The notes: generated by a model not told the origin, from the sequence alone. A stretch of DNA of 64,000 bases from Streptomyces drozdowiczii (GCF_026167665.1 NZ_CP098740.1:4774001-4838000); one strand, 5' to 3'. Shown: positions 1 to 10,127, numbered from the stretch's first letter. Numbers and translations: made by a program.

Positions 1-894
<894 letters not shown>

Positions 895-930
895 CCCGCG
901 CCCGCGGCACCTTCGCACGCCCCCCGAAAG

Positions 931-954
931 CCCCCGCGCGCTCCGGCGCGGGGG
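931..954 (+). terminator. Hairpin terminator after the acyl-CoA ligase
   Basis: Perfect 9-bp stem CCCCCGCGC (931-939) with GCGCGGGGG (946-954) and a 6-nt loop, 36 nt after the stop codon. There is no T-run, as is usual in Streptomyces. Confidence 0.7.
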
Positions 955-1099
955 GCCGGCGCGTTCTCGCCGCAACCTCTTCACCACCCACTTCGGTAAC
1001 TCGGCGCGTATGTGAAGGGCCGATCTGTCACTCTGTCCGTGTCGTCAGCGGCGCACCACGGAGAAACAGGCAGAGCGAGAACAGGTCAGGAGCCGCCCT

Positions 1100-3007
1100 G
1101 TGGGGTCCATTCCCTTGCAGCGGGACATCGTGCAGCGTCCCGGAAACACCGCCGCCACAGGCACACAGCCGGTCGCCCGGACCAGCCTGCCCGGCAACCT
1201 CCTCGCGCCCGCCGCGGCCCGGCGCTTCGTCACCGCCGCGCTGGACGAGTGGACCGGCCTCGGGCTGCCCGCCGCGGTCGGGTTCAGCGAGCGGCTGTCC
1301 GATGACGCCGCGATGATCGTCAGCGAGCTGGTGACCAACGCCGTCGTCCACGCGGGCACTGCGGTCGACCTGCTCTTCCGGCTGGAGGAGGCCACCGAGG
1401 ACGAGCAGTCCGCACTGGTCCTGGAGGTCTCCGACCACCACCCCGGCCGCACCGTCCGCGGCGACCACGCGCACAGCGCCGAGGGCGTGGGCGAGCCCGC
1501 CGACTACGGGCGCGGCCTGGACATCGTCGCCGCCCTCGCCGAGCGGTGGGGCATCACCTACCGCACCGGTACGAAGACCGTCTGGGCCCGGCTCCCCGTG
1601 GACGACTGGAACCCGTTCCCGGAGGGGCGCGGCGAGAGCGGGCTCGACCGCGGGCTGCGCGCCGCCGAGCTGCTGGCCCCGACCGCCCGGCGCACCGCCC
1701 GCGACGACGGGGACTGGGCCGGGCGCGGGGCGCTCTCCTTCCTCGCCGAGGCGTCCGACCTGCTGGCCGGGCAGCTGGACGAGGACATCGTGGCGGCCCT
1801 CGCCGGGCAGTTACTCGTCCCCCGCCTCGCCGACTGGTGCGCGATCTGGCTGGAGCCCGAGAGCGGCGGCCCCGCGGCCGTCCCCCGCCTCGCCAAGGTC
1901 TGGCACGTCGACGAGGAGCGGACCGGGCCGCTGCGCGCCCTGCTGGAGGGCGACCCGCTCCGGCTCCCCGAGCGCGTCGGCACCGGTGCCGTGTCCATGC
2001 CGTGGCCCGGCAGCGGGGAGGACGGCGAGCCGCCGGACGGGGAGGAGGGCGTCGCCTTCGCCTACCGGATCACCTCGGGCGGCCGGACCCTCGGAGCCGT
2101 ACTCCTCGGCCGCGAGTCCACCGACCGGCTGCCCGACGAGCTGACGGCCCTCATCGAGGACTTCGTGCGCCGGGTCGGCCTCGCCGTGGGCGCCGCCCGC
2201 GCCTACACCCGGCAGGCCACGATCAGCCGGATCCTCCAGCGCGGGCTGCTGCCCAGCAAGGTCGCCCAAATACCGGGGGTGGCCAGCTCCCTCGTCTACG
2301 AACCGAGCGACGACGGCGTCGTCGGCGGTGACTTCTACGACATCTTCCCGTGCCCCGGCGACCGCTGGTGCTTCGTGCTCGGCGACGTCCAGGGCAGCGG
2401 CCCCGAGGCCGCCGTCGTGACGGGCCTGGCCCGCCCCTGGCTGCGGCTGCTGGCCCGCGAGGGCTTCCAGGCCGACGAGGTCCTGGTCCGGCTCAACCGG
2501 CTGCTCCTGGACGACGCCATGGAGGCCGCCGAGGCCGCCGCGCTGATGGTCGCCGCCGCCGGGGGCCAGCACTCCGCGGACAACGGCGGGCAGTCCCGCT
2601 TCCTGTCCCTGCTGTACGGGGAGCTGGTGCCGCTGCCCGGCGGCGGCGCGCGCTGCACCCTGGCCAGCGCCGGGCACCCGCTGCCGCTGCTGCTGCGCCC
2701 GGACGGCACCGTGCGGCCCGCCGCCGAGCCGCAGCTGCTGCTCGGGCTGATGGACGACGCCGTCTACGAGACCCAGAGCTTCGACCTGGCACCCGGCGAC
2801 AGCCTGCTCTGCGTCACCGACGGGGTCACGGAGCGGCGCTCGGGCGCCTTGATGTTCGATGACGGGGACGGGCTGGCGCAGGCCCTGTCGGGGTGCGCGG
2901 GGCTGAGTGCGGAAGGGATCGCGGAGCGCATCAAGCACGCCGTGCACGACTTCGCGGAGCGCCCGCCGGACGACGACCTGGCGCTCCTGGTGCTCCAGGC
3001 CGAGTAG
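1100..3007 (+). CDS. SpoIIE-family PP2C phosphatase with HATPase and GAF domains
   Basis: A 635-residue cytoplasmic regulator. Residues about 35-167 form a GHKL ATPase of the anti-sigma (RsbW) type, with the N-box SELVTNAVVHA (75-85) and a G-box YGRGLDIVAAL. Residues about 205-370 look like a GAF sensor domain. The C-terminal third is a SpoIIE/PP2C phosphatase with GGDFYDIF, GDVQGSG, LASAGHPLPLL, CVTDGVTERR and DDDLALLVL, which supply the metal-binding aspartates. The pair suggests a partner-switching module that both binds or phosphorylates and dephosphorylates anti-anti-sigma factors; that is inference. Start is GTG 1100 with CAGGAG just upstream. Codon 238 (1811-1813) is TTA, so translation should need the bldA tRNA. 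Confidence 0.88.
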   Translation: MGSIPLQRDIVQRPGNTAATGTQPVARTSLPGNLLAPAAARRFVTAALDEWTGLGLPAAVGFSERLSDDAAMIVSELVTNAVVHAGTAVDLLFRLEEATEDEQSALVLEVSDHHPGRTVRGDHAHSAEGVGEPADYGRGLDIVAALAERWGITYRTGTKTVWARLPVDDWNPFPEGRGESGLDRGLRAAELLAPTARRTARDDGDWAGRGALSFLAEASDLLAGQLDEDIVAALAGQLLVPRLADWCAIWLEPESGGPAAVPRLAKVWHVDEERTGPLRALLEGDPLRLPERVGTGAVSMPWPGSGEDGEPPDGEEGVAFAYRITSGGRTLGAVLLGRESTDRLPDELTALIEDFVRRVGLAVGAARAYTRQATISRILQRGLLPSKVAQIPGVASSLVYEPSDDGVVGGDFYDIFPCPGDRWCFVLGDVQGSGPEAAVVTGLARPWLRLLAREGFQADEVLVRLNRLLLDDAMEAAEAAALMVAAAGGQHSADNGGQSRFLSLLYGELVPLPGGGARCTLASAGHPLPLLLRPDGTVRPAAEPQLLLGLMDDAVYETQSFDLAPGDSLLCVTDGVTERRSGALMFDDGDGLAQALSGCAGLSAEGIAERIKHAVHDFAERPPDDDLALLVLQAE

Positions 3008-3048
3008 CGCCGGTCCGGGGCATGGCGTCCGTTCGCCGGGCGGCGCGA

Positions 3049-3054
3049 GACAAT
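3049..3054 (+). promoter_or_regulatory. -10 element of a leaderless hemW transcript
   Basis: GACAAT lies 7 nt before the ATG at 3062 with no Shine-Dalgarno sequence between. The same GACAATGGG-plus-ATG arrangement recurs before era, recO and dusB. Confidence 0.55.
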
Positions 3055-3061
3055 GGGCGGT

Positions 3062-4294
3062 ATGCCTTCCGTACTGCCCGATGGTGAACCCGTGCCCGAC
3101 GACGGGGCGCTGCCCCGCCATGCCCTGGAAGGCGCAGCCGACCGCCCGCTCGGCTTCTACCTGCACGTGCCGTACTGCGCGACCCGCTGCGGCTACTGCG
3201 ACTTCAACACCTACACGGCGACCGAGCTGCGCGGCTCCGGCGGGGCGCTGGCCTCCCGCGACAACTACGCCGCCCACCTGATCGGCGAGGTCCGCCAGGC
3301 CCGCAAGGTCCTCGGCGACGATCCGCGCCCTGTCCGCACGGTCTTCGTCGGCGGCGGCACCCCGACCCTGCTCGCCGCGGCCGACCTGGTCCGGATGCTG
3401 GCGGCGGTCCGCGAGGAGTTCGGGCTCGCCGACGACGCGGAGATCACCACCGAGGCCAACCCGGAGTCCGTGGGCCCGGCCTACCTGGCCGAGCTGCGCG
3501 AGGGCGGCTTCAACCGGATCTCCTTCGGCATGCAGAGCGCCCGGCAGCACGTCCTGAAGATCCTGGACCGCACCCACACCCCGGGTCGGCCCGAGGCCTG
3601 TGTGGCAGAGGCGCGCGCGGCCGGGTTCGACCACATCAACCTGGACCTGATCTACGGCACCCCCGGCGAGTCCGACGACGACTGGCGGGCGTCCCTGGAC
3701 GCGGCGATCGGCGCCGGCCCCGACCACGTCTCCGCGTACGCGCTGATCGTGGAGGAGGGCACCGGCCTCGCCCGCCGCATCAAGCGCGGCGAGATCCCGA
3801 TGACCGACGACGACGCGCACGCCGACCGCTACCTCATCGCGGACGAGGCGATGGCCGCCGCCGGCTACTCCTGGTACGAGGTGTCGAACTGGGCCCGTAC
3901 GCCGGAGGGCCGCTGCCTGCACAACGAGCTGTACTGGCGCGGTGCCGACTGGTGGGGCGCCGGACCGGGGGCGCACAGCCACGTCGGGGGCGTGCGCTGG
4001 TGGAACGTGAAGCACCCGGGGGCGTACGCACAGGCACTCGCGGAGGGCCGCTCGCCGGGCGCCGGGCGCGAGATCCTGTCCGCCGAGGACCGCCGCGTCG
4101 AGCGCATCCTGCTGGAGCTGCGGCTCGTGGACGGCTGCCCGCTCTCCCTGCTGGCCCCCGCCGGCCTCGCGGCGGCCCGCCGGGCGGTGGCCGACGGCCT
4201 CCTGGAACCGGCGCCGTTCGAGGACGGCCGGGCCGTGCTGACGCTGCGCGGGCGGCTGCTGGCCGACGCGGTGGTACGCGACCTGGTCGACTGA
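3062..4294 (+). CDS. hemW: Radical SAM protein HemW (heme chaperone)
   Basis: A 410-residue radical SAM protein. Cys39, Cys43 and Cys46 form the CX3CX2C iron-sulfur motif (HVPYCATRCGYC), followed by the SAM-binding GGGTPTLL near residue 97. The family was long annotated as oxygen-independent coproporphyrinogen oxidase but is now considered a heme-binding chaperone that inserts heme into respiratory enzymes. I chose ATG 3062 over the in-frame ATG 3053 because 3053 overlaps the -10 element. HemW commonly sits beside hrcA in actinobacteria; here a receptor gene, DUF3097 and an MBL gene intervene. Confidence 0.9.
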   Translation: MPSVLPDGEPVPDDGALPRHALEGAADRPLGFYLHVPYCATRCGYCDFNTYTATELRGSGGALASRDNYAAHLIGEVRQARKVLGDDPRPVRTVFVGGGTPTLLAAADLVRMLAAVREEFGLADDAEITTEANPESVGPAYLAELREGGFNRISFGMQSARQHVLKILDRTHTPGRPEACVAEARAAGFDHINLDLIYGTPGESDDDWRASLDAAIGAGPDHVSAYALIVEEGTGLARRIKRGEIPMTDDDAHADRYLIADEAMAAAGYSWYEVSNWARTPEGRCLHNELYWRGADWWGAGPGAHSHVGGVRWWNVKHPGAYAQALAEGRSPGAGREILSAEDRRVERILLELRLVDGCPLSLLAPAGLAAARRAVADGLLEPAPFEDGRAVLTLRGRLLADAVVRDLVD

Positions 4295-4303
4295 GCCCGG
4301 CGC

Positions 4304-4344
4304 GCTCGGGGCGTACGCACCGACAAGGCGCACGCCCCCCGAGC
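4304..4344. terminator. Bidirectional terminator between convergent genes
   Basis: GCTCGGGGCGT (4304-4314) pairs with ACGCCCCCCGAGC (4332-4344) with a one-base bulge. It lies between the 3' ends of hemW and the receptor gene. Confidence 0.6.
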
Positions 4345-4356
4345 CCGCCGCTCACT

Positions 4357-7224
4357 TCAGCGGGCACCCCGGCGGCTCCAGCGCCACCTTCCCGCGGCCC
4401 GGCCGCAGATGATCCGGGCGTGCCTCCGGCCGTCCGGGTAGGTGATCTGCACGACGTCCAGACCGTGGCCCGCCTGTGGCTCGTACGGGGTGGAGCCGCG
4501 GAAGGTGATGGTCCCCGTGGGCATGTTCCCCAGGCTCACCGCGTACAGGTTCGCCCAGGTCTCCGCCGCGCTGTTCACCGCGTCGCCGTGGCTCGCCGCG
4601 TCGTACAGCGCGGCCGTGGCGCTGTACGACATCACGGACTGGCCGCTCGCGAAGAGCGGGTCCTCGTACGGTTTCGACGTCCGCAGGCGGGGAAGCGTCG
4701 CGCCCTTCGGCAGCAGCGTCTGCAGGGCCTGGTACGACTCCTTGTAGAAGCCCTTGGCGTCGCCGCGGCTCATCGGGGCGAGGGCCGTGTGGTAGAGCGT
4801 GACGTTGTTCGTGGTGTCCGTGCTCGCGTCGAGGCGGGTCTTGGTCAGGTCGTCGCCGGTGAAGACGGTGATCGGGCGGCGGGAGCAGCTGCGGGCGAGC
4901 CGGCTCATCAGGTTGGCGACGTCCTCGACCCGCCCCGCGAAGTACAGGGCGTCCGGCGGCGGGTCCGCCGAGCAGATCTGCTGCGCCGGACGGTCCAGGT
5001 CGGCGCTGCTGCGGGGGCCGAGGCCGTACTCCACCAGCTCCGACAGCTCGAAGCCCGCGTCCTTCAGCATCGCGCCGCCCACCTTGCGCTGCTCCACCGT
5101 GTAGCGGTCCTTGTCGTTGTTGCCGAGCTTCCGTGCCAGGACCAGCGCATGCGGCGTGCGCTTCTTGGCGATCTCGTCCGCCACCCGCTTCGCGACGAAG
5201 CCGAGGGCGTTCGCCTGCTCCTGGTCGGTGGCCGCCAGGCCGAAGTAGTTGGAGTAGTCCGTCGCCAGATAGCCCCCGGAGTTGGTGGTGTCCACCACGG
5301 GCAGGCCCGCCTGCTGAAGGAGGGCGGTGGCCGCCGGGCTGTCGGTGGTGTCCCGGCCCAGTCCGACCACGCCGACCACCGAGGGATCTCTTTCGGCCAC
5401 TTCGATGATCTTCTTCACCGCGGGTATCTGCTGGAGCATGTCCTGCCCGCCGTTGGCGGTCAGCACCCGCAGCTTCACGGAGAAGTCCAGCGTGTTGGTG
5501 TGGTGCTGATAGAGGTAGACGCCGGTCAGCTCCTCCAGCGCCTTGCGGGTGCGCCCCGATGACGGTGCGGTGAACGGGCCCGCGTAGATCACGGTGACGT
5601 ACTTGTCGCCCGGCCGGATCGAGGCGTTCTCCTCGGCCACCGCCCGCTCGATCCGGTCGAAGGTGACCCCCGCCCCGGCCCCGTCCAGCTCCAGGCCGTT
5701 GCCCTCCGCGAAGCGCACCCGGGTGGACGTCGCCACGCCGATGCACTCCTTGGCCCCGCCGCCCGGCCCGGCCAGCCGCACCGAGTCCGTGTCGACATCC
5801 GTGAGCGGACCGTGGCAGTAGCGGTTCGCCAGGTGGTTGCCCAGCAGCATCGTGCCCAGCAGCGCGCCGGCCACCAGACAGGCGACCGTCGTCCGCGACA
5901 TCACCCACCACACCCACGTCCTGCGCACCCGCTGCGTGGACAGCTGGGCGTGCGCGTGCTCGTGGGTCAGCTGGGCCGTCGACAGCGGAAGCCGCAGCAC
6001 CCAGGCGGGCGTGGCCGTGCCCGAGGGCGACTGGCCCACGCTGAGATGGCCGACCCAGTCCTCGTACCGGGCCCGCGCCGCACCCGTGTGCGCGGGCGGC
6101 GGGTCGGGCGGCAGCGGCGGGGTGTGCCGCAGGATCTCGGCCGCCGGCAGCGAGGCCAGGAGCAGCAGCGGATCGACCTCGCTGCGCCGGGAGCGGACGT
6201 TGTTGATCGCGTTGATCAGCTGCACGCCGCCGTTGCTCTGGACGGCCCTCGGCAGGAAGACCACCGGCGGCACGGTCCGCTTGCCGCGCCGCCAGTCCGG
6301 CGCGTGCGGCCGGTAGTTGTTGCGCAGGTCCTCCAGCAGCGCCTGGACCCTCAGCTCCAGGTGGAACTGGCGGGACCGCTCGTCGCCCGCCGCCGCGTCG
6401 GCCACCCGCCCCGCGACCACCGCCGCCCGCGCCCGGATCACCCGCCAGGAACCGCTGGGCGAGAGACGGGACCAGCCGTCCGACGGATAGCCGGTGCTGG
6501 CGGCGGCCAGCGACGAGGTGGTGGCGAACCACTTGCTGGCCCGGCGCAGCCACAGCAGCGGCGGCGCCGACGTCGTCACCAGCCGGACCACCGCGAGCCC
6601 GAGGACCGCCCCCACGGCCACCAGCATGGTCGGCAGCCAGCCGATCTCGCCGAGCAGCACACCCAGGACCGCGATGACCACGGCCCCCACGAACGTCTCC
6701 GGCCGCACCGACTCGCGCAGCGCGGTCCACCAGGTGCCCCGGCCGCGCCGCCCGGCCCGCCAGCGCAGCGCGCTCAGCTCCTCCAGGATCCGTTCGTCGC
6801 GCTGGTCCCGGGAGCAGCCCGGGTCCGGGTCCCGCAGCACGGCCTCGGTGGCCTGCTCGATGGCGCCGAGCAGCCGGGACCGGGGGAAGGCGAACGGCTT
6901 GTACTGCGATCCGCCCCGGGTCTCCCACGGCTTCTCGGTCAGCGTGCGGACCATGTCGAGCGCCGCTTCGTACGGGGAATCGCCGCGCCCGTCGAGCAGG
7001 CGCAGGGGGACGCGGCGCGGCTGGTTGGCCCGGTGGACCTGGCGCACGATCTGCTCGACCCGGGCGTCCACGTCGGCGGGCACGTCGGCGTCGGCGGCCT
7101 GGAGGACCACCAGGGGCATCACCGGCCGGTTGTCGCGGTAGCCGTCGATGAGCTGCTGCACGAAGTGGAAGACGGCGGATGCCGCCTCGTTCTCCGCAGT
7201 GTCCCGCCAGACCTCGCGTGCCAT
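4357..7224 (-). CDS. Membrane-anchored protein with extracytoplasmic type 1 periplasmic-binding (amino-acid-binding-like) domain
   Basis: A 955-residue protein that would probably be annotated as an ABC transporter substrate-binding protein, but it is not a normal lipoprotein. Residues 1-175 are soluble and lack a Walker A motif. Residues 178-216 form a hydrophobic hairpin, 220-440 are soluble again, and 444-463 are a third membrane segment. About residues 540-930 resemble a type 1 periplasmic binding fold (VVGVVGLGRDTTDSPAATALLQ, VDTTNSGGYL). The predicted topology is two cytoplasmic domains plus an external sensor, so a receptor role is inferred. No permease or ATPase is next to it. Near the 3' end a C-run (4391-4393) seems one base short: restoring it gives the tail GKVALEPPGCPLK ending at 4352. 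Confidence 0.7.
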   Translation of the reverse strand: MAREVWRDTAENEAASAVFHFVQQLIDGYRDNRPVMPLVVLQAADADVPADVDARVEQIVRQVHRANQPRRVPLRLLDGRGDSPYEAALDMVRTLTEKPWETRGGSQYKPFAFPRSRLLGAIEQATEAVLRDPDPGCSRDQRDERILEELSALRWRAGRRGRGTWWTALRESVRPETFVGAVVIAVLGVLLGEIGWLPTMLVAVGAVLGLAVVRLVTTSAPPLLWLRRASKWFATTSSLAAASTGYPSDGWSRLSPSGSWRVIRARAAVVAGRVADAAAGDERSRQFHLELRVQALLEDLRNNYRPHAPDWRRGKRTVPPVVFLPRAVQSNGGVQLINAINNVRSRRSEVDPLLLLASLPAAEILRHTPPLPPDPPPAHTGAARARYEDWVGHLSVGQSPSGTATPAWVLRLPLSTAQLTHEHAHAQLSTQRVRRTWVWWVMSRTTVACLVAGALLGTMLLGNHLANRYCHGPLTDVDTDSVRLAGPGGGAKECIGVATSTRVRFAEGNGLELDGAGAGVTFDRIERAVAEENASIRPGDKYVTVIYAGPFTAPSSGRTRKALEELTGVYLYQHHTNTLDFSVKLRVLTANGGQDMLQQIPAVKKIIEVAERDPSVVGVVGLGRDTTDSPAATALLQQAGLPVVDTTNSGGYLATDYSNYFGLAATDQEQANALGFVAKRVADEIAKKRTPHALVLARKLGNNDKDRYTVEQRKVGGAMLKDAGFELSELVEYGLGPRSSADLDRPAQQICSADPPPDALYFAGRVEDVANLMSRLARSCSRRPITVFTGDDLTKTRLDASTDTTNNVTLYHTALAPMSRGDAKGFYKESYQALQTLLPKGATLPRLRTSKPYEDPLFASGQSVMSYSATAALYDAASHGDAVNSAAETWANLYAVSLGNMPTGTITFRGSTPYEPQAGHGLDVVQITYPDGRRHARIICGRAAGRWRWSRRGAR

Positions 7225-7341
7225 CGCCCCCGTGCCTTCCCTCGCGAAAAGAGCCTGGCCCCACTCAATAACCGATGGTGTGTGCGAGGCGCAGCTATTT
7301 ATCCGGATCGGTGCCGGATCGACGGGAAGGCCGGCCGGACA

Positions 7342-8160
7342 TCAGTCCGGAAGGGTGACGAAATCGATCAATTCCTCGACGCGGCCCAGGAGTTCGGGGC
7401 GAAGGTCCCGGTAGGAGCGGACCGAGGACAGAATGCGCTGCCAGGCCGCTCCGGTGTTCTCCGGCCAGCCCAGCGCCCGGCACACCCCCGTCTTCCAGTC
7501 CTGCCCGCGCGGCACCACCGGCCACCCGGCGATCCCCACCGACGCCGGCTTCACGGCCTCCCACACGTCGATGTACGGGTGCCCCACCACCAGCACGTTG
7601 CCGTCCGACACCTGCGCCGCGATCCGGGACTCCTTGGAGCCGGGCACCAGATGGTCGACCAGCACCCCGAGGCGGGCGTCCGGCGCGGGCGCGAACTCCC
7701 GCACGATCGCCGGCAGGTCGTCGATGCCCTCCAGGTACTCCACGACCACGCCCTCGATGCGCAGGTCGTCGCCCCAGACCCGCTCGACCAGCTCCGCGTC
7801 GTGCCGCCCCTCCACATAGATCCGCCCGGCCCGCGCCACCCGCGCCCGCGCCCCGGGCACCGCCACCGAGCCGGAGGCCGTACGCGTGGGCCGTGCCGGG
7901 CCCCCGGCCGACGGGCGCACCAGCGTGACCACCCGGCCCTCGAGGAGGAAGCCGCGCGGCGTCATCGGGAAGACCCGGTGCTTGCCGAACCGGTCCTCCA
8001 GGGTCACCGTCGGCCCCTCGGCGGTCTTCTCGCACCGGATCACCGCGCCGCAGAAACCGGTGACGGCCTCCTCCACGACCAGATCGGTCTCGGCGGGCAC
8101 CTCCGGGGCGGGGGCGGACTTCTTCCACGGCGGGGTCAGATCAGGCTGGTAGCTGCGCAT
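7342..8160 (-). CDS. DUF3097 family protein, Toprim-like
   Basis: A 272-residue soluble protein recognised as the actinobacterial DUF3097 family, function unknown. The middle carries IYVEGRHDAELVERVWG followed by GVLVDHLVPGSKE. These resemble the two acidic motifs of the Toprim fold (E..G..D, then DxD in an I-L-x-D-x-D-x-x-G setting) found in primases, OLD nucleases and RNase M5. The second motif reads DHL rather than DxD. A nucleic-acid enzyme or binding role is only inference. The gene is leaderless by sequence. Its neighbours are hemW and hrcA, a context that I recall as conserved in Streptomyces. Confidence 0.8.
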   Translation of the reverse strand: MRSYQPDLTPPWKKSAPAPEVPAETDLVVEEAVTGFCGAVIRCEKTAEGPTVTLEDRFGKHRVFPMTPRGFLLEGRVVTLVRPSAGGPARPTRTASGSVAVPGARARVARAGRIYVEGRHDAELVERVWGDDLRIEGVVVEYLEGIDDLPAIVREFAPAPDARLGVLVDHLVPGSKESRIAAQVSDGNVLVVGHPYIDVWEAVKPASVGIAGWPVVPRGQDWKTGVCRALGWPENTGAAWQRILSSVRSYRDLRPELLGRVEELIDFVTLPD

Positions 8161-8166
8161 CGCACG

Positions 8167-8172
8167 ACGATA
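8167..8172 (-). promoter_or_regulatory. -10 element, leaderless DUF3097 gene
   Basis: On the minus strand TATCGT lies 6 nt before the ATG at 8160. No ribosome binding site fits. Confidence 0.5.
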
Positions 8173-8201
8173 AGCGGGGAAGGCCGATCGGCGGGGAAGA
8201 C

Positions 8202-8924
8202 CTACGACACGCCGAACCGCCCCGCCAGTGCGGCCCGCTGCGCCCGGACGAACGCCGCGTCCACCACCGCCCCGTGCCCCGGCACGTACAGCGCGTCCTC
8301 CCCGCCCAGCTCCAGCAGCCGGTCCAGCGCGGCCGGCCAGCGCGCCGGACTCGCGTCCGGGCCCGCCTGGGGCTCCCCGGACTCCTCGACCAGGTCCCCG
8401 CAGAAGACCAGCGCGGGGGAGCCCGGGACCAGCACCGCCAGGTCGTGGCCGCTGTGCGCCGCGCCCACGTCCACCAGGACCGCCTCCCGGCCGCCGCCCA
8501 GGTCCACCGTCAGCTCCCCGCGCACCTCGTGGCGCGGGGCCACCAGCACATCGGCGGCCTCGGCCGCGTCCGCCTCGGGCAGTCCCTGTGCCACCGCGTC
8601 CGCGTACAGCTCACCGGCCCCGCCTCGCAGCAGCTCCGCCGTGCCCTCGGAGCCGTACACCTGTGCCCCGGCGAATGCGGCGGTGCCCAGCACATGGTCG
8701 AAATGGGGGTGACTGAGTGCGATGTGCGTCACCCTCCGGCCGAGCAGCGCCTCGGCCTGGACGCGCAGTTCCACACCCTCACGCAGTGACGAACCGGTGT
8801 CGCAGAGCAGCACCCCGTCAGGACCGGCCACCAGCAGGGCCGTCGCGTCCCAGACCGGAAGGCGCCGACGGCCCGTTCCGTGACCCAGCCGCTCCCATCC
8901 GAACTCTTCCCAAGAGGCATCCAT
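8202..8924 (-). CDS. MBL-fold metallohydrolase
   Basis: A 240-residue metallo-beta-lactamase-fold hydrolase. The zinc motif HxHxDH appears as SHPHFDH, with later metal-binding histidines in AAHSGHD and VPGHGAVVD. The substrate cannot be told from sequence; relatives include glyoxalase II and lactonases. It lies 41 bp upstream of the DUF3097 gene on the same strand but has its own -10 element, and it is divergent from hrcA. Confidence 0.85.
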   Translation of the reverse strand: MDASWEEFGWERLGHGTGRRRLPVWDATALLVAGPDGVLLCDTGSSLREGVELRVQAEALLGRRVTHIALSHPHFDHVLGTAAFAGAQVYGSEGTAELLRGGAGELYADAVAQGLPEADAAEAADVLVAPRHEVRGELTVDLGGGREAVLVDVGAAHSGHDLAVLVPGSPALVFCGDLVEESGEPQAGPDASPARWPAALDRLLELGGEDALYVPGHGAVVDAAFVRAQRAALAGRFGVS

Positions 8925-8930
8925 GCGGCG

Positions 8931-8936
8931 ACGCTA
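8931..8936 (-). promoter_or_regulatory. -10 element, leaderless MBL hydrolase gene
   Basis: Minus-strand TAGCGT lies 6 nt before the ATG at 8924, with no ribosome binding site. Confidence 0.5.
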
Positions 8937-8981
8937 TCGGCAGCGACCTGCGCGGTCGCGCGGCACGATGGCCGGTCGCCC

Positions 8982-9012
8982 TTGCTAGGGCACCACCTCG
9001 GCGCCGTACACT
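8982..9012 (+). promoter_or_regulatory. hrcA promoter (HrdB type)
   Basis: -35 TTGCTA (8982-8987), 19-bp spacer, -10 TACACT (9007-9012), directly upstream of the CIRCE operator. Confidence 0.6.
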
Positions 9013-9024
9013 GGCCGGGGATCG

Positions 9025-9051
9025 CTGGCACTCGTACGCACCGAGTGCCAG
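9025..9051 (+). promoter_or_regulatory. CIRCE operator (HrcA binding site)
   Basis: CTGGCACTC, 9-nt spacer, GAGTGCCAG: perfect 9-bp arms with the N9 spacing of CIRCE (consensus TTAGCACTC-N9-GAGTGCTAA). It starts 13 bp after the -10 box, where bound HrcA would block transcription. Confidence 0.88.
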
Positions 9052-9110
9052 GAGGAATCCCGGGAACGGCCCGGGAACCACCGACGTGGACAGCTGGAGG
9101 TGTGCGCGCG

Positions 9111-10127
9111 ATGCTCAGCGAACGCAGACTCGAAGTGCTGCGCGCGATCGTCCAGGACTACGTCGGGACCGAGGAGCCCGTCGGCTCCAAGGCGCTCACG
9201 GAGCGGCACCAGCTGGGGGTCTCCCCGGCGACCGTCCGCAACGACATGGCGGTGCTGGAGGAGGAGGGCTTCATCGCCCAGCCCCACACCAGCGCCGGGC
9301 GCATCCCGACGGACAAGGGCTACCGGCTCTTCGTGGACAAGCTGGCGGGCGTCAAGCCCCTCTCCTCGCCCGAGCGCCGCGCCATTCAGAACTTCCTCGA
9401 CGGCGCGGTCGACCTGGACGACGTCGTGGGCCGCACCGTACGGCTGCTCGCGCAGCTGACCCGGCAGGTCGCCGTCGTGCAGTACCCCTCGCTGACCCGT
9501 TCGACGGTGCGCCATGTGGAGCTGCTGTCCCTGGCCCCGGCGCGGCTGATGCTCGTGCTGATCACGGACACCGGACGGGTCGAACAGCGGCTGGTGGACT
9601 GCCCGGCGCCGTTCGGCGAGACCTCGCTCGCCGATCTGCGGGCCCGGCTCAACAGCCGGGTGGTGGGGCGCCGCTTCGCGGACGTCCCGCAGCTGGTGCA
9701 GGACCTGCCGGAATCCTTCGAGAGCGAGGACCGGGGGACCGTGTCCACCGTCCTCTCGATCCTGCTCGAAACGCTCGTCGAGGAGACGGAGGAGCGGCTG
9801 ATGATCGGCGGCACCTCCAACCTCACCCGCTTCGGACACGACTTCCCGGTGATGATCCGGCCGGTGCTCGAGGCACTGGAGGAGCAGGTCGTGCTGCTGA
9901 AGCTGCTCGGCGAGGCCAAGGACTCGGGCATGACCGTACGCATCGGGCACGAGAACGCCCACGAGGGCCTCAACTCCACGTCCGTCGTCGCGGTCGGCTA
10001 CGGTTCGGGCGACGAGGCAGTCGCCAAACTCGGCGTGGTCGGACCGACCCGCATGGACTACCCCGGAACGATGGGAGCGGTACGCGCAGTGGCACGTTAC
10101 GTCGGACAGATCCTGGCGGAGTCGTAA
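9111..10127 (+). CDS. hrcA: Heat-inducible transcriptional repressor HrcA
   Basis: A 338-residue repressor. The N-terminal winged helix is seen in [28 protein letters not shown] and [20 protein letters not shown], and the HrcA core domain follows. It binds CIRCE operators and represses chaperone genes, with its folding state acting as the sensor of chaperone load. ATG 9111 is preceded by GGAGG at 9096-9100; an in-frame GTG at 9102 is too close to that site. The stop TAA is immediately followed by the GTG of dnaJ, so the two are translated together. The CIRCE site at 9025 implies autoregulation. Confidence 0.95.
   Translation: MLSERRLEVLRAIVQDYVGTEEPVGSKALTERHQLGVSPATVRNDMAVLEEEGFIAQPHTSAGRIPTDKGYRLFVDKLAGVKPLSSPERRAIQNFLDGAVDLDDVVGRTVRLLAQLTRQVAVVQYPSLTRSTVRHVELLSLAPARLMLVLITDTGRVEQRLVDCPAPFGETSLADLRARLNSRVVGRRFADVPQLVQDLPESFESEDRGTVSTVLSILLETLVEETEERLMIGGTSNLTRFGHDFPVMIRPVLEALEEQVVLLKLLGEAKDSGMTVRIGHENAHEGLNSTSVVAVGYGSGDEAVAKLGVVGPTRMDYPGTMGAVRAVARYVGQILAES

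Noticed and set aside
1811..4333. A minus-strand open frame of 840 codons opposite the SpoIIE-like and hemW genes
   Set aside because: Same antisense artefact. Similar long frames at 5812-8712 (+), 14353-16977 (-), 27338-28456 (+) and 45080-47893 (-) were rejected for the same reason.
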